DNA from: an uncultured Clostridium sp.
GTDB taxonomy: Bacteria; Bacillota; Clostridia; TANB77; CAG-508
Length of the DNA: 13,840 bases
Assembly: GCA_900557475.1 (NCBI GenBank)
Contig: USTA01000006.1
Location: 1 to 13,840 of the forward strand
Reading direction: 5' to 3'
Position 1 is the first letter of the stretch; every line of letters starts with the position of its first letter. Positions 1 through 6,216 of the stretch are shown piece by piece. A model generated the notes under the pieces. That model saw nothing but the letters and a program-made list of their open reading frames with translations, did no database searches and had not been told where the DNA came from. The translations under genes were made by a program, and so were the position numbers.

Positions 1-1347
1 ACACTGGGGCAAATGTATTTAATGACAGACTACATTGCTGCGAGAGCTCAACTTGTAACGTTTATATTATTTGTACTTACTATTTTATTTATAGAAAAAT
101 TTTTAGAAACAGGGAAAAAGAGATATGCGGCTGGACTAATAGTTATTCCTATAATTATTGCAAATGTGCATTCAGCAGTATTTCCATTTTACTTTGTACT
201 ATATTTGCCATATATAGGTGAATTTGTAATAAGACAATTATTAGATGCTCACATTATATATAAAGTGCATATTCAATATTTGAATTTAAGAGTAAAAATA
301 GAAAATAATAGATTAAAAAAAGCATCAAAAGAGTCGGTAAGTAAATATAAAGAAAAACTTGTAACACTAAATAGAAAAATAGAAGAATCTAATAATCACT
401 TTGAGACATTTAAAATAAAACAAGAAGAGAGAAGAAAAAGGCCATATAAACTGAAAATAGAAAATCAAAGCAGAGTAAAGTGGTTAATTTTAATTATGAT
501 TATATGCATTTTTACAGGACTACTTACTCCAATTGGAGATATGCCATATACTTATACTCTTAAAATAATGAAAGGGAATACAACATCTAGTATAAATGAG
601 CATTTACCACTAACATTAATTGAAGATAAACCAATAATGATTTGTTTAGCAGTTGTAATAGCGATATTGGTTTTTACAGATACAAAGATAAAATTAAGGG
701 ATTTATTCATGTTTGGAGGACTAACTTTTCTATCATTTGTAAGTAGAAGGCAGATTTCAATGTTAGTACTATTTGGTGGGATGGTTGTTGCAAGAATACT
801 TTCAGATATTATATATAAATATGACAAAAAAAGCACAGAGCAGCTGATGAAGTTTATGACGACAACTGTGGGAGAATTATTAACAATCTTATTTGTATTT
901 GCTATTAGTTATTATATGTATGTACCAAATATAAATGCACAATATGTAAGTACATCTGGATACCCAGTTGAAGCTGTTAATTGGATAAAAGAAAATCTAG
1001 ATTATAAAAATATAAAAATATATAATGACTACAATTATGGAAGTTATTTATTATTAAATGATATACCAGTCTTTATAGATTCAAGATGTGATTTGTATAC
1101 ACCAGAATTTAATGGAGAAAAAGGTGAAGATGGTAAATATAGTGGACAAGATATATTCTCGGACTATATGAATATATCAACGATTTCAACATACTATGAA
1201 AATAAATTTAAAGAATATGAAATTACGCATGTAATAACAAAAGCAAATTCAAAACTTAATATGCTAATTTCAAGAGATGAAGATTATAATAGATTATACA
1301 AAGATGACTATTTTATAATATATGAAAGAGAAGCAGAAAATGAATAG
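1..1347 (+). CDS. Polytopic membrane protein, glycosyltransferase-like, 5' end cut by window
   Basis: The reading frame is open from base 1, so the ATG at 13 is probably internal and the N-terminus lies outside the window. Numbering from that ATG (444 residues), hydrophobic segments lie near 14-29, 40-75, 157-173, 207-222, 231-243, 249-267 and 286-304. Between the second and third groups is a soluble, lysine/glutamate-rich stretch (about 85-155) with coiled-coil character. The C-terminal domain (about 305-444) has the motifs NDYNYGSYLL (338-347) and VFIDSRCDLYTPEF (353-366). These, with the N-x-H at 51-53, resemble the 'NDYxWGGYL ... FIDGRxDLY' pattern of large bacterial membrane proteins annotated as hypothetical or as distant relatives of the PMT/GT39 type. 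The C-terminal domain probably faces outside. Substrate and reaction are unknown. It overlaps the downstream rluD by 8 bases, suggesting co-transcription. I am confident of a membrane protein, much less of a glycosyltransferase role. Confidence 0.7.
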   Translation, partial: TLGQMYLMTDYIAARAQLVTFILFVLTILFIEKFLETGKKRYAAGLIVIPIIIANVHSAVFPFYFVLYLPYIGEFVIRQLLDAHIIYKVHIQYLNLRVKIENNRLKKASKESVSKYKEKLVTLNRKIEESNNHFETFKIKQEERRKRPYKLKIENQSRVKWLILIMIICIFTGLLTPIGDMPYTYTLKIMKGNTTSSINEHLPLTLIEDKPIMICLAVVIAILVFTDTKIKLRDLFMFGGLTFLSFVSRRQISMLVLFGGMVVARILSDIIYKYDKKSTEQLMKFMTTTVGELLTILFVFAISYYMYVPNINAQYVSTSGYPVEAVNWIKENLDYKNIKIYNDYNYGSYLLLNDIPVFIDSRCDLYTPEFNGEKGEDGKYSGQDIFSDYMNISTISTYYENKFKEYEITHVITKANSKLNMLISRDEDYNRLYKDDYFIIYEREAENE

Positions 1348-2248
1348 AAAGAATTATAAAATAACTGAAAATGTAAATGAAAGGCTTGATATGTATATAG
1401 CAAGCCTTGATTTAAACATATCTAGAAATTTAGCACAAAAAAAAATCGAATTAAAAGAAATTTTGGTAAATAAAATGCCGTCTAAAGCTTCTTATAAATT
1501 AAAGATAGGAGACGAGGTAGAAATAACAATAAATGCTCCAAGAGAAACAGAACTTAAAGCACAAGATATTCCACTAGATATTGTTTATGAAGATGATGAT
1601 ATTATGGTAGTAAATAAGGAAAAAGGAATGGTTGTTCATCCTGGTGCAGGAAATCAAGATGGGACTTTAGTAAATGCTATTTTAAAGCATTGCCAAGATG
1701 GAAGCCTTTCTGGAATAGGAGGAGAGCTAAGACCAGGGATTGTTCATAGACTAGATAAGGACACATCTGGACTTATGGTAATTGCCAAAAATGACATAGC
1801 ACATATTAATTTAAGCAATCAAATAAAAAATAGAGAAGTAAAGAAAATTTATACAGCACTTGTAAGAGGAGTAATACCAGAAAACACAGCAACTATAAAT
1901 ATGCCAATTGGAAGAAGCGATAAAGACAGAAAGAAAATGCAAGTGAGACCTGATGGAAGAGAAGCAATAACACATATTGAGGTTATAAAAAGATATAGTA
2001 AATATACATTGATAAAAGCAAAGATAGAAACTGGAAGGACACATCAAATACGTGTACATATGGCTCAAATAGGATATCCGCTTATAGGAGATGAAGTATA
2101 TTCAAATGGAAAGAATGAATTTGGTGTGCATGGACAGTGCTTGCATAGCACGATTTTGGAATTTGTTCATCCAACTACTGGCGAAAAAATGCACTTTGAA
2201 GCAGAAATTCCAGAGTATTTTAAAACAATAATAGAAAATTTGAAATAA
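1340..2248 (+). CDS. rluD: RluA/RluD-family 23S rRNA pseudouridine synthase
   Basis: Converts uridine to pseudouridine in RNA; RluD acts on helix 69 of 23S rRNA in the cytoplasm. An N-terminal S4 RNA-binding domain (about residues 8-65) is followed by the RluA-type catalytic domain. The active-site motif GIVHRLDKDTSGLMV carries the catalytic Asp (D139 counting from 1340), and the later GRTHQIRVHM motif is also typical. At 302 residues the length is normal. An in-frame ATG at 1322 would add six residues, but nothing like a ribosome binding site precedes it, while the ATG at 1340 has a weak GAGAAG upstream, so I prefer 1340. The start overlaps the end of the membrane protein gene. The family members RluA, RluC, RluD and YlyB differ in target and cannot be separated with certainty here; the S4 domain fits RluD or YlyB best. 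Confidence 0.9.
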   Translation: MNRKNYKITENVNERLDMYIASLDLNISRNLAQKKIELKEILVNKMPSKASYKLKIGDEVEITINAPRETELKAQDIPLDIVYEDDDIMVVNKEKGMVVHPGAGNQDGTLVNAILKHCQDGSLSGIGGELRPGIVHRLDKDTSGLMVIAKNDIAHINLSNQIKNREVKKIYTALVRGVIPENTATINMPIGRSDKDRKKMQVRPDGREAITHIEVIKRYSKYTLIKAKIETGRTHQIRVHMAQIGYPLIGDEVYSNGKNEFGVHGQCLHSTILEFVHPTTGEKMHFEAEIPEYFKTIIENLK

Positions 2249-2262
2249 TTATAGGAGAAAAG

Positions 2263-2991
2263 ATGGAGGAAAGATTACAAAAATTTCTCGCAAATAATGG
2301 AATTGCATCTAGAAGAAAATGTGAGGAATTAATTAAATTAGGAAAAATAAAAGTTAATGGAAAGATAGAAACAGAATTAGGTACTAAGATAAATCCAGAA
2401 AAAGATAAAATAGAGTTTAATGGAAAAATAATAAAGTGTGAAAATGAAAAAATTTATATATTATTAAATAAACCTATTGGATATGTAACAACAACAAAAG
2501 ATCAATTTAGCCGAGACACAGTTATGGACTTAATAAAAATTAATAAGAGAATATTACCTGTTGGAAGATTAGATATGTATACATCAGGAGCACTGCTTTT
2601 GAGCAATGATGGAGATTTTATAAACAAAATAACACACCCCAAAAATGAAATAGAAAAAACTTATAATGTAACAGTAGTAGGAAAAGTTACAAAACAGGAT
2701 ATCGACAATTTATCACAAGGAGTGGAGATTGATGATAATGGAGAGACATATAAGACAAAGAAAGCAAAAGTAAAAATATTGAAGATAGATGAAGAAAAAA
2801 ATTTATCAAGAATTCAAATTGTAATACATGAAGGAAAAAATAGAGAGGTAAGAAAGATGTGTGAAGCGATAGGCAGAAAAGTATTAGCTTTGCACAGAAG
2901 TAAAATAGGAAATATAAGTGTTCAAGATTTGCAATTAGGAAAGTGGAGATACCTAAAAAAAGCTGAAATAGAGAGCTTTATAAAAAAATAA
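2263..2991 (+). CDS. rluB: RsuA/RluB-family pseudouridine synthase
   Basis: A 242-residue pseudouridine synthase of the RsuA/RluB/RluE/RluF family; RluB modifies 23S rRNA near the peptidyl-transferase centre. An S4 domain occupies about residues 1-60 (MEERLQKFLANNGIASRRKC is the family's usual opening). The catalytic domain follows with GRLDMYTSGALLLSNDG, in which D104 is the catalytic Asp, and with GKNREVRKMCEAIG near 200-220. AGGAG at 2253-2257 lies five bases before the ATG. The gene begins 14 bases after rluD, so the two S4-type synthases look co-transcribed. No terminator is visible after it; the next promoter starts 18 bases downstream. The exact uridine target is inferred from family resemblance only. 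Confidence 0.88.
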   Translation: MEERLQKFLANNGIASRRKCEELIKLGKIKVNGKIETELGTKINPEKDKIEFNGKIIKCENEKIYILLNKPIGYVTTTKDQFSRDTVMDLIKINKRILPVGRLDMYTSGALLLSNDGDFINKITHPKNEIEKTYNVTVVGKVTKQDIDNLSQGVEIDDNGETYKTKKAKVKILKIDEEKNLSRIQIVIHEGKNREVRKMCEAIGRKVLALHRSKIGNISVQDLQLGKWRYLKKAEIESFIKK

Positions 2992-3009
2992 AAAAATTTA
3001 AAAAAGCTA

Positions 3010-3038
3010 TTGACAAACAAAAGTTTTGTTGATAAAAT
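3010..3038 (+). promoter_or_regulatory. SigA-type promoter of the YgjP-family peptidase gene
   Basis: A perfect -35 TTGACA (3010-3015) is separated by exactly 17 bases from a 5/6 -10 element TAAAAT (3033-3038). The predicted transcript starts near 3045. The 15-base spacer palindrome AACAAAAGTTTTGTT lies between the two elements, and a LexA-like box covers the predicted start. The promoter lies just after rluB, so the peptidase gene is a separate transcription unit. Confidence 0.8.
3016..3030. repeat. Perfect palindrome inside the promoter spacer
   Basis: AACAAAAGTTTTGTT has two 7-base arms around a central G and lies wholly between the -35 and -10 elements. An AACAAAA half recurs at 3059-3065 just after the LexA-like box. 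It could be an operator for an unidentified repressor; chance is possible because all bases but three are A or T. Confidence 0.4.
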
Positions 3039-3043
3039 AAAAG

Positions 3044-3057
3044 CGAACGAAAGTTCA
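3044..3057. promoter_or_regulatory. LexA-like (SOS) operator box
   Basis: CGAACGAAAGTTCA matches nine of ten fixed positions of the Gram-positive LexA box CGAAC-N4-GTTCG; the only mismatch is the last base. The core is the inverted repeat GAAC-N4-GTTC, and a further GAAC half-site follows at 3058-3061. It begins six bases after the -10 element and covers the predicted transcription start, where a bound repressor would block initiation. No lexA gene is in the window, so regulation by LexA is inferred. Confidence 0.65.
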
Positions 3058-3090
3058 GAACAAAACAACCAAATAAATTTTTCTTGTATT

Positions 3091-3095
3091 GGAGG
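3091..3095 (+). promoter_or_regulatory. Ribosome binding site fixing the peptidase start
   Basis: GGAGG lies seven bases before the ATG at 3103. It favours that start over the upstream in-frame TTG at 3010, which is part of the -35 element and has no Shine-Dalgarno sequence. Confidence 0.85.
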
Positions 3096-3102
3096 AACTA
3101 GT

Positions 3103-3795
3103 ATGAAAAATATAAAATATCAAAACAAAACAATAGCTTATACAGTAAGTAAGGCCAGAATAAAAAACTTTTATGTATCTGTACAAAATGGTGAAGTTGT
3201 AGTAAAAGCACCATGGTATGTTACTAGTTCCCAAATTCAAGATGTAGTCGAAAGTAAAAGAAACTGGATAATGGAACAACTAGAAAAATATCAAAACTCA
3301 CCTAGAAAAGCAAAGGACTATGCAGATGGGGAAAGATTTCAAATTTTAGGAGAAAGCTATTATCTAAATATATATTATAAAGATATAGCAACAGCTATGC
3401 TTAATGTAGAAAATGGAAAAATATCAATAATATTACCTCTACAATATGCAGAAAATGATAATACAGAACAAATAAAAAAGATGATAGATAAAATGTATTA
3501 TATGGTAGCAGAAAAAGAAGTAGAAATGGCAATGGAAAAAACAAGAAAGATGGTAGGGTTAGCTCCAGAAGAATATAGAATTAAAAAAGTAAAATCAGTT
3601 TGGGGAACTTGCTCTTCTAATAAAAAGATAACAATAAATCAAAATTTAATGATGTATAGTAGAAGGGCAATAGAATATGTAGTTTTACACGAAGTATGTC
3701 ATTTAAAATATATGAACCATTCTAAAAAATTTTGGGAGATGGTAGAAAAATATATGCCAGATTATAAAGAGGCAGAAAAAGAATTGAAAAATTAA
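3103..3795 (+). CDS. YgjP/SprT-like zinc metallopeptidase (DUF45 family)
   Basis: A 230-residue predicted cytoplasmic zinc peptidase of the YgjP-like family (DUF45). The zinc site HEVCHLKYMNH gives H196, E197, H200 and H206, an HExxH-x5-H arrangement, followed by SKKFW as in YgjP relatives. The preceding VWGTCSSNKKITINQNLMMY stretch is also typical. There is no signal peptide or membrane segment. The frame can be extended to a TTG at 3010, but that codon is the -35 element and the GGAGG at 3091 supports 3103. It has its own promoter with a LexA-like box and ends in an intrinsic terminator, so it is probably monocistronic. YgjP proteins are structurally related to the SprT/Spartan and Wss1 (WLM) peptidases, the latter acting on DNA-protein crosslinks. 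A DNA-damage role here is inference from that kinship plus the box; no substrate is known. Confidence 0.85.
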   Translation: MKNIKYQNKTIAYTVSKARIKNFYVSVQNGEVVVKAPWYVTSSQIQDVVESKRNWIMEQLEKYQNSPRKAKDYADGERFQILGESYYLNIYYKDIATAMLNVENGKISIILPLQYAENDNTEQIKKMIDKMYYMVAEKEVEMAMEKTRKMVGLAPEEYRIKKVKSVWGTCSSNKKITINQNLMMYSRRAIEYVVLHEVCHLKYMNHSKKFWEMVEKYMPDYKEAEKELKN

Positions 3796-3805
3796 AGGAT
3801 AAATA

Positions 3806-3840
3806 GGGGGTACTTTAGTATTTTAAGTAGCCCTTTTTGT
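3806..3840 (+). terminator. Rho-independent terminator after the YgjP-family gene
   Basis: GGG (3807-3809) pairs with CCC (3831-3833) and TACTT (3811-3815) with AAGTA (3825-3829), with one G-G mismatch between the two helices. A T-rich tail TTTTTGTTT follows directly. It lies 10 bases after the stop codon and immediately before the dut promoter. Confidence 0.7.
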
Positions 3841-3869
3841 TTGACAGATATGATTAGATAGGTTAAAAT
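3841..3869 (+). promoter_or_regulatory. SigA-type promoter of dut
   Basis: TTGACA (3841-3846), a 17-base spacer and TAAAAT (3864-3869). These are the same hexamers and spacing as the peptidase promoter at 3010, but without the LexA-like box or the spacer palindrome. The predicted transcript starts near 3876. The GAGAGG Shine-Dalgarno site is at 3891-3896, eight bases before the dut ATG. Confidence 0.8.
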
Positions 3870-3904
3870 ACAATAGAAAATATATAGAAAGAGAGGAATT
3901 AAAA

Positions 3905-4366
3905 ATGGAAAAAATAAGAGGATTTGAAATTGCAAAAGGATGGGAGAATAAAGATATAAATTTACCACAAAGGTCAACTAAGCATGCAGCAGGATATGAT
4001 TTTGAAGCAGGAGAAACAGTAACTATAAAAGCATTTAAGCCAGGGATGGAGCCAACACTTGTAAAGACAGGAATAAAAGCCTATATGTTAGATGATGAGA
4101 TGTTATGTCTATACAATAGAAGCTCAAATCCAAAAAAGAAAGGTTTAATACTTGCAAATAGTGTAGGGATTGTGGATAAAGACTATTACGGAAATGAATC
4201 TAATGATGGAAATATTATGTTTGCATTTTGGAATTTTAAAGAAGAGGATGTAATAATTGAAAAAGGTGAAAGAATTGGACAGGGAATATTTCAAAAGTTC
4301 CTTAAGGTAGATGGAGATATAGCAGAAGGAGAGAGAAAAAGCGGATTTGGAAGTACTGGAAGATAG
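3905..4366 (+). CDS. dut: dUTP diphosphatase (trimeric dUTPase)
   Basis: Hydrolyses dUTP to dUMP and pyrophosphate, which limits uracil incorporation into DNA and supplies dUMP for thymidylate synthesis. All five motifs of the homotrimeric family are present in 153 residues: motif 1 AGYDF (29-33), motif 2 NRSSNPKKKG (71-80), motif 3 NSVGIVDKDYYGN (85-97) with the expected catalytic Asp D91 and the base-stacking Tyr Y94, motif 4 ERIGQGIF (122-129), and the glycine-rich C-terminal motif 5 RKSGFGSTGR (144-153) that closes over the nucleotide. Motif 3 is followed by a slightly extended loop (ESNDGN) compared with the short E. coli type. The gene has its own promoter and is followed by an rnc promoter with no terminator visible between, so some read-through into rnc is likely. 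Confidence 0.93.
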   Translation: MEKIRGFEIAKGWENKDINLPQRSTKHAAGYDFEAGETVTIKAFKPGMEPTLVKTGIKAYMLDDEMLCLYNRSSNPKKKGLILANSVGIVDKDYYGNESNDGNIMFAFWNFKEEDVIIEKGERIGQGIFQKFLKVDGDIAEGERKSGFGSTGR

Positions 4367-4374
4367 CAAAAATA

Positions 4375-4403
4375 TTGAAAGAATAGCGCTTTTGTAGTAT
4401 AAT
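4375..4403 (+). promoter_or_regulatory. SigA-type promoter of rnc
   Basis: TTGAAA (4375-4380), a 17-base spacer and a perfect TATAAT (4398-4403), nine bases after the dut stop. The predicted start is near 4410, giving a leader of about 27 bases before the TTG start codon of rnc. Confidence 0.75.
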
Positions 4404-4423
4404 AAAAAAGTAGTTTCAGAAAA

Positions 4424-4430
4424 AAGGAGA
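4424..4430 (+). promoter_or_regulatory. Ribosome binding site supporting the TTG start of rnc
   Basis: AAGGAGA lies six bases before the TTG at 4437. No in-frame ATG occurs near it, and the residues from the TTG match the usual N-terminal position of RNase III. Confidence 0.75.
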
Positions 4431-4436
4431 AAATAA

Positions 4437-5102
4437 TTGGAATTAGAAAAACTAGAAAAAGATATAGGATATTGTTTTAAAAATAAAGAATTATTAAAAA
4501 CAGCACTAACACATGTTTCATATGCAAATGAAAGAGGTGTTAAAAGCTACGAAAAGTTAGAATTCTTAGGAGATAGTATACTAGAATTTATTTCAAGTAA
4601 ATATTTATATAATAAATATTTAAATCTTACAGAAGGAGAGCTTACAAAAGTAAGAGCGCAAGTTGTTTGTGAAGATAGTCTAAAAGATGTAGCAATGAAA
4701 CATAAAATATATGATTATGTTTTACTAAGTAAGAGTGAAAAAACAAATGAAGGTAATAAAAATGTATCAATACTAGCAGATTGCATAGAAGCAATAATTG
4801 CAGCTATATATTTTGATTCTGGTTTAGAAGAAGCGGAAAAATTTATAATAGATAACCTAAAAGCAAGTATGGAATATGCAGAAAAACATATTGGAATGAA
4901 AGATTATAAAACTGTACTACAAGAAAAGTTGCAAAAAAATGGAGAAGTAGAGATTAAATATAATATTATAAAAGAATATGGACCAGACCATGATAAGACA
5001 TTTGTTGCAGAAGTAAAATGTAATGGAAAAGTGCTTGCAATAGGAGAAGGAAAGAATAAAAAAACAGCAGAAATGCAGGCTGCTAAAGCAGCACTTAATT
5101 AA
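4437..5102 (+). CDS. rnc: Ribonuclease III
   Basis: Cleaves double-stranded RNA, including rRNA precursor stems and structured mRNAs, as a homodimer using Mg2+. The catalytic domain (about 1-150) holds the signature YEKLEFLGDSILE (38-50) with E39, E42 and D46, and the second acidic pair D115 and E118 in SILADCIEAI; all expected catalytic residues are present. A double-stranded-RNA-binding domain follows (about 155-221) and ends with the usual KKTAEMQAAKAAL helix. At 221 residues the length is normal. The start codon is TTG with a good Shine-Dalgarno sequence. In many Clostridia rnc is followed by an ELP3-like radical SAM gene, then smc and ftsY. The first partner is kept here, but an OGG1-type glycosylase gene follows instead of smc. 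Confidence 0.95.
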   Translation: MELEKLEKDIGYCFKNKELLKTALTHVSYANERGVKSYEKLEFLGDSILEFISSKYLYNKYLNLTEGELTKVRAQVVCEDSLKDVAMKHKIYDYVLLSKSEKTNEGNKNVSILADCIEAIIAAIYFDSGLEEAEKFIIDNLKASMEYAEKHIGMKDYKTVLQEKLQKNGEVEIKYNIIKEYGPDHDKTFVAEVKCNGKVLAIGEGKNKKTAEMQAAKAALN

Positions 5103-5114
5103 GTGTAGGAATGG

Positions 5115-5143
5115 TTGTAAAACGCAAAGGATAAGAATATTAT
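5115..5143 (+). promoter_or_regulatory. Possible promoter of the radical SAM gene cluster
   Basis: TTGTAA (5115-5120), a 17-base spacer and TATTAT (5138-5143) lie between rnc and the radical SAM gene. The -35 matches only 4/6 and the region is A+T-rich, so this is tentative. A strong AGGAGG Shine-Dalgarno site follows at 5155-5160, six bases before the ATG. Confidence 0.4.
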
Positions 5144-5166
5144 AAATTGTGCCTAGGAGGACATAA

Positions 5167-6204
5167 ATGAAAAAAGAATATATTATACCAATATTTGTAC
5201 CAAATTTAGGCTGCCCAATGGATTGTAGTTTTTGCAGCCAGAAAAAAATTACGGGACAACAAACAAATGTAACCGTGGAGGATGTAAGAAATACTATTGA
5301 GTATTATTTGAAAAATTTTAAAGATGATAATAAGTATGTGGAGGTAGCTTTTTTTGGAGGAAGTTTTACTGGAATAGATAAAAGAATTCAAAATGAGCTT
5401 TTAGAAGCAGCAAATGAATATATAACTGCTAAAAAGGTAAACAGTATTAGAATATCAACTAGACCGGATTACATTAATAAAGATATTTTAAAAAGATTAA
5501 AGAAATATAATGTAAAAACAATAGAATTAGGTGTGCAGTCATCTAATAATTATATTCTAGCTAAGAGTAAAAGAGGACATACATTTGAAGATGTAAAAAA
5601 GGCTTCAAAACTAATAAGACTTTATGGATTTAAGCTTGGACATCAAATGATGGTTGGACTTCCAGATAGTACTGAACTAGATGAAATAAATACTGCAAAA
5701 GATTTAATTAAATTAAAACCTAAAATGGTAAGGATATATCCTGTTTTGGTTATAAAGGGAACTGAGTTAGAAAGAGAATATAAAAAGGGTGAATATATTC
5801 CACTGGGAATAGAGCAGGCAGTAGAAAGATGCAAAGAAATAATTTACTTATTTAGGAAAAAGAATATAGATGTTATAAGAGTAGGTTTGCAAAATACAAG
5901 TGAAATTACTGATCCAAAAGAAGCAGGAAGTGATGTTGTGGCAGGACCATATCATCCAGCATTTAGACAATTAGTAGAAGACAGTATGTGGTATGAAAGT
6001 ATGGCTGAAAAAATAAAAAAAATAAATATGAAGGTAAAAGAAGTTGAAATTTCAGTAAATCCGGAAAATGTAAATAATGTTATAGGTCATAAAAAAGAGA
6101 ATGTAGTGAAATTAAAAGAAATTTATGATTTAGATGTTAATGTAAAACCAAATGAAAATATTAAACCAGGAAAATTTGAGATTAAAGTAATAGAAACATA
6201 TTAA
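5167..6204 (+). CDS. ELP3-like radical SAM protein without acetyltransferase domain
   Basis: A 345-residue radical SAM enzyme. The cluster-binding motif CPMDCSFC supplies C16, C20 and C23 for the [4Fe-4S] cluster, followed by FFGGSFTG (62-69) in the SAM-binding region and IELGVQSSN in the barrel. The sequence resembles the catalytic part of the tRNA-modifying protein Elp3 (COG1243 type), but the protein stops before any GNAT acetyltransferase domain. Its last 50 residues include VIGHKKENVVKLKE, a GxxG-bearing helix-turn-helix pattern like a KH RNA-binding domain, ending in a 'VKPNENIKPGKFEI' strand. An RNA, probably tRNA, substrate is therefore reasonable but inferred. Such genes commonly sit next to rnc in Clostridia. 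The OGG-type glycosylase gene starts 12 bases later, so the two are probably co-transcribed. Confidence 0.85.
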   Translation: MKKEYIIPIFVPNLGCPMDCSFCSQKKITGQQTNVTVEDVRNTIEYYLKNFKDDNKYVEVAFFGGSFTGIDKRIQNELLEAANEYITAKKVNSIRISTRPDYINKDILKRLKKYNVKTIELGVQSSNNYILAKSKRGHTFEDVKKASKLIRLYGFKLGHQMMVGLPDSTELDEINTAKDLIKLKPKMVRIYPVLVIKGTELEREYKKGEYIPLGIEQAVERCKEIIYLFRKKNIDVIRVGLQNTSEITDPKEAGSDVVAGPYHPAFRQLVEDSMWYESMAEKIKKINMKVKEVEISVNPENVNNVIGHKKENVVKLKEIYDLDVNVKPNENIKPGKFEIKVIETY

Positions 6205-6216
6205 TGAGGTATAAAA

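Noticed and set aside
552..836. Antisense reading frames opposite the larger genes (here and at 1811, 3055, 4145, 5206, 5643, 6651, 7299, 7463, 11426 and 11648)
   Set aside because: They are short, lie opposite well-supported genes, have no recognisable domains, and are expected by chance in A+T-rich coding DNA.
3010..3102. N-terminal 31-codon extension of the YgjP-family protein from TTG
   Set aside because: The TTG is part of a consensus -35 element and lacks a ribosome binding site; the ATG at 3103 has GGAGG at correct spacing.
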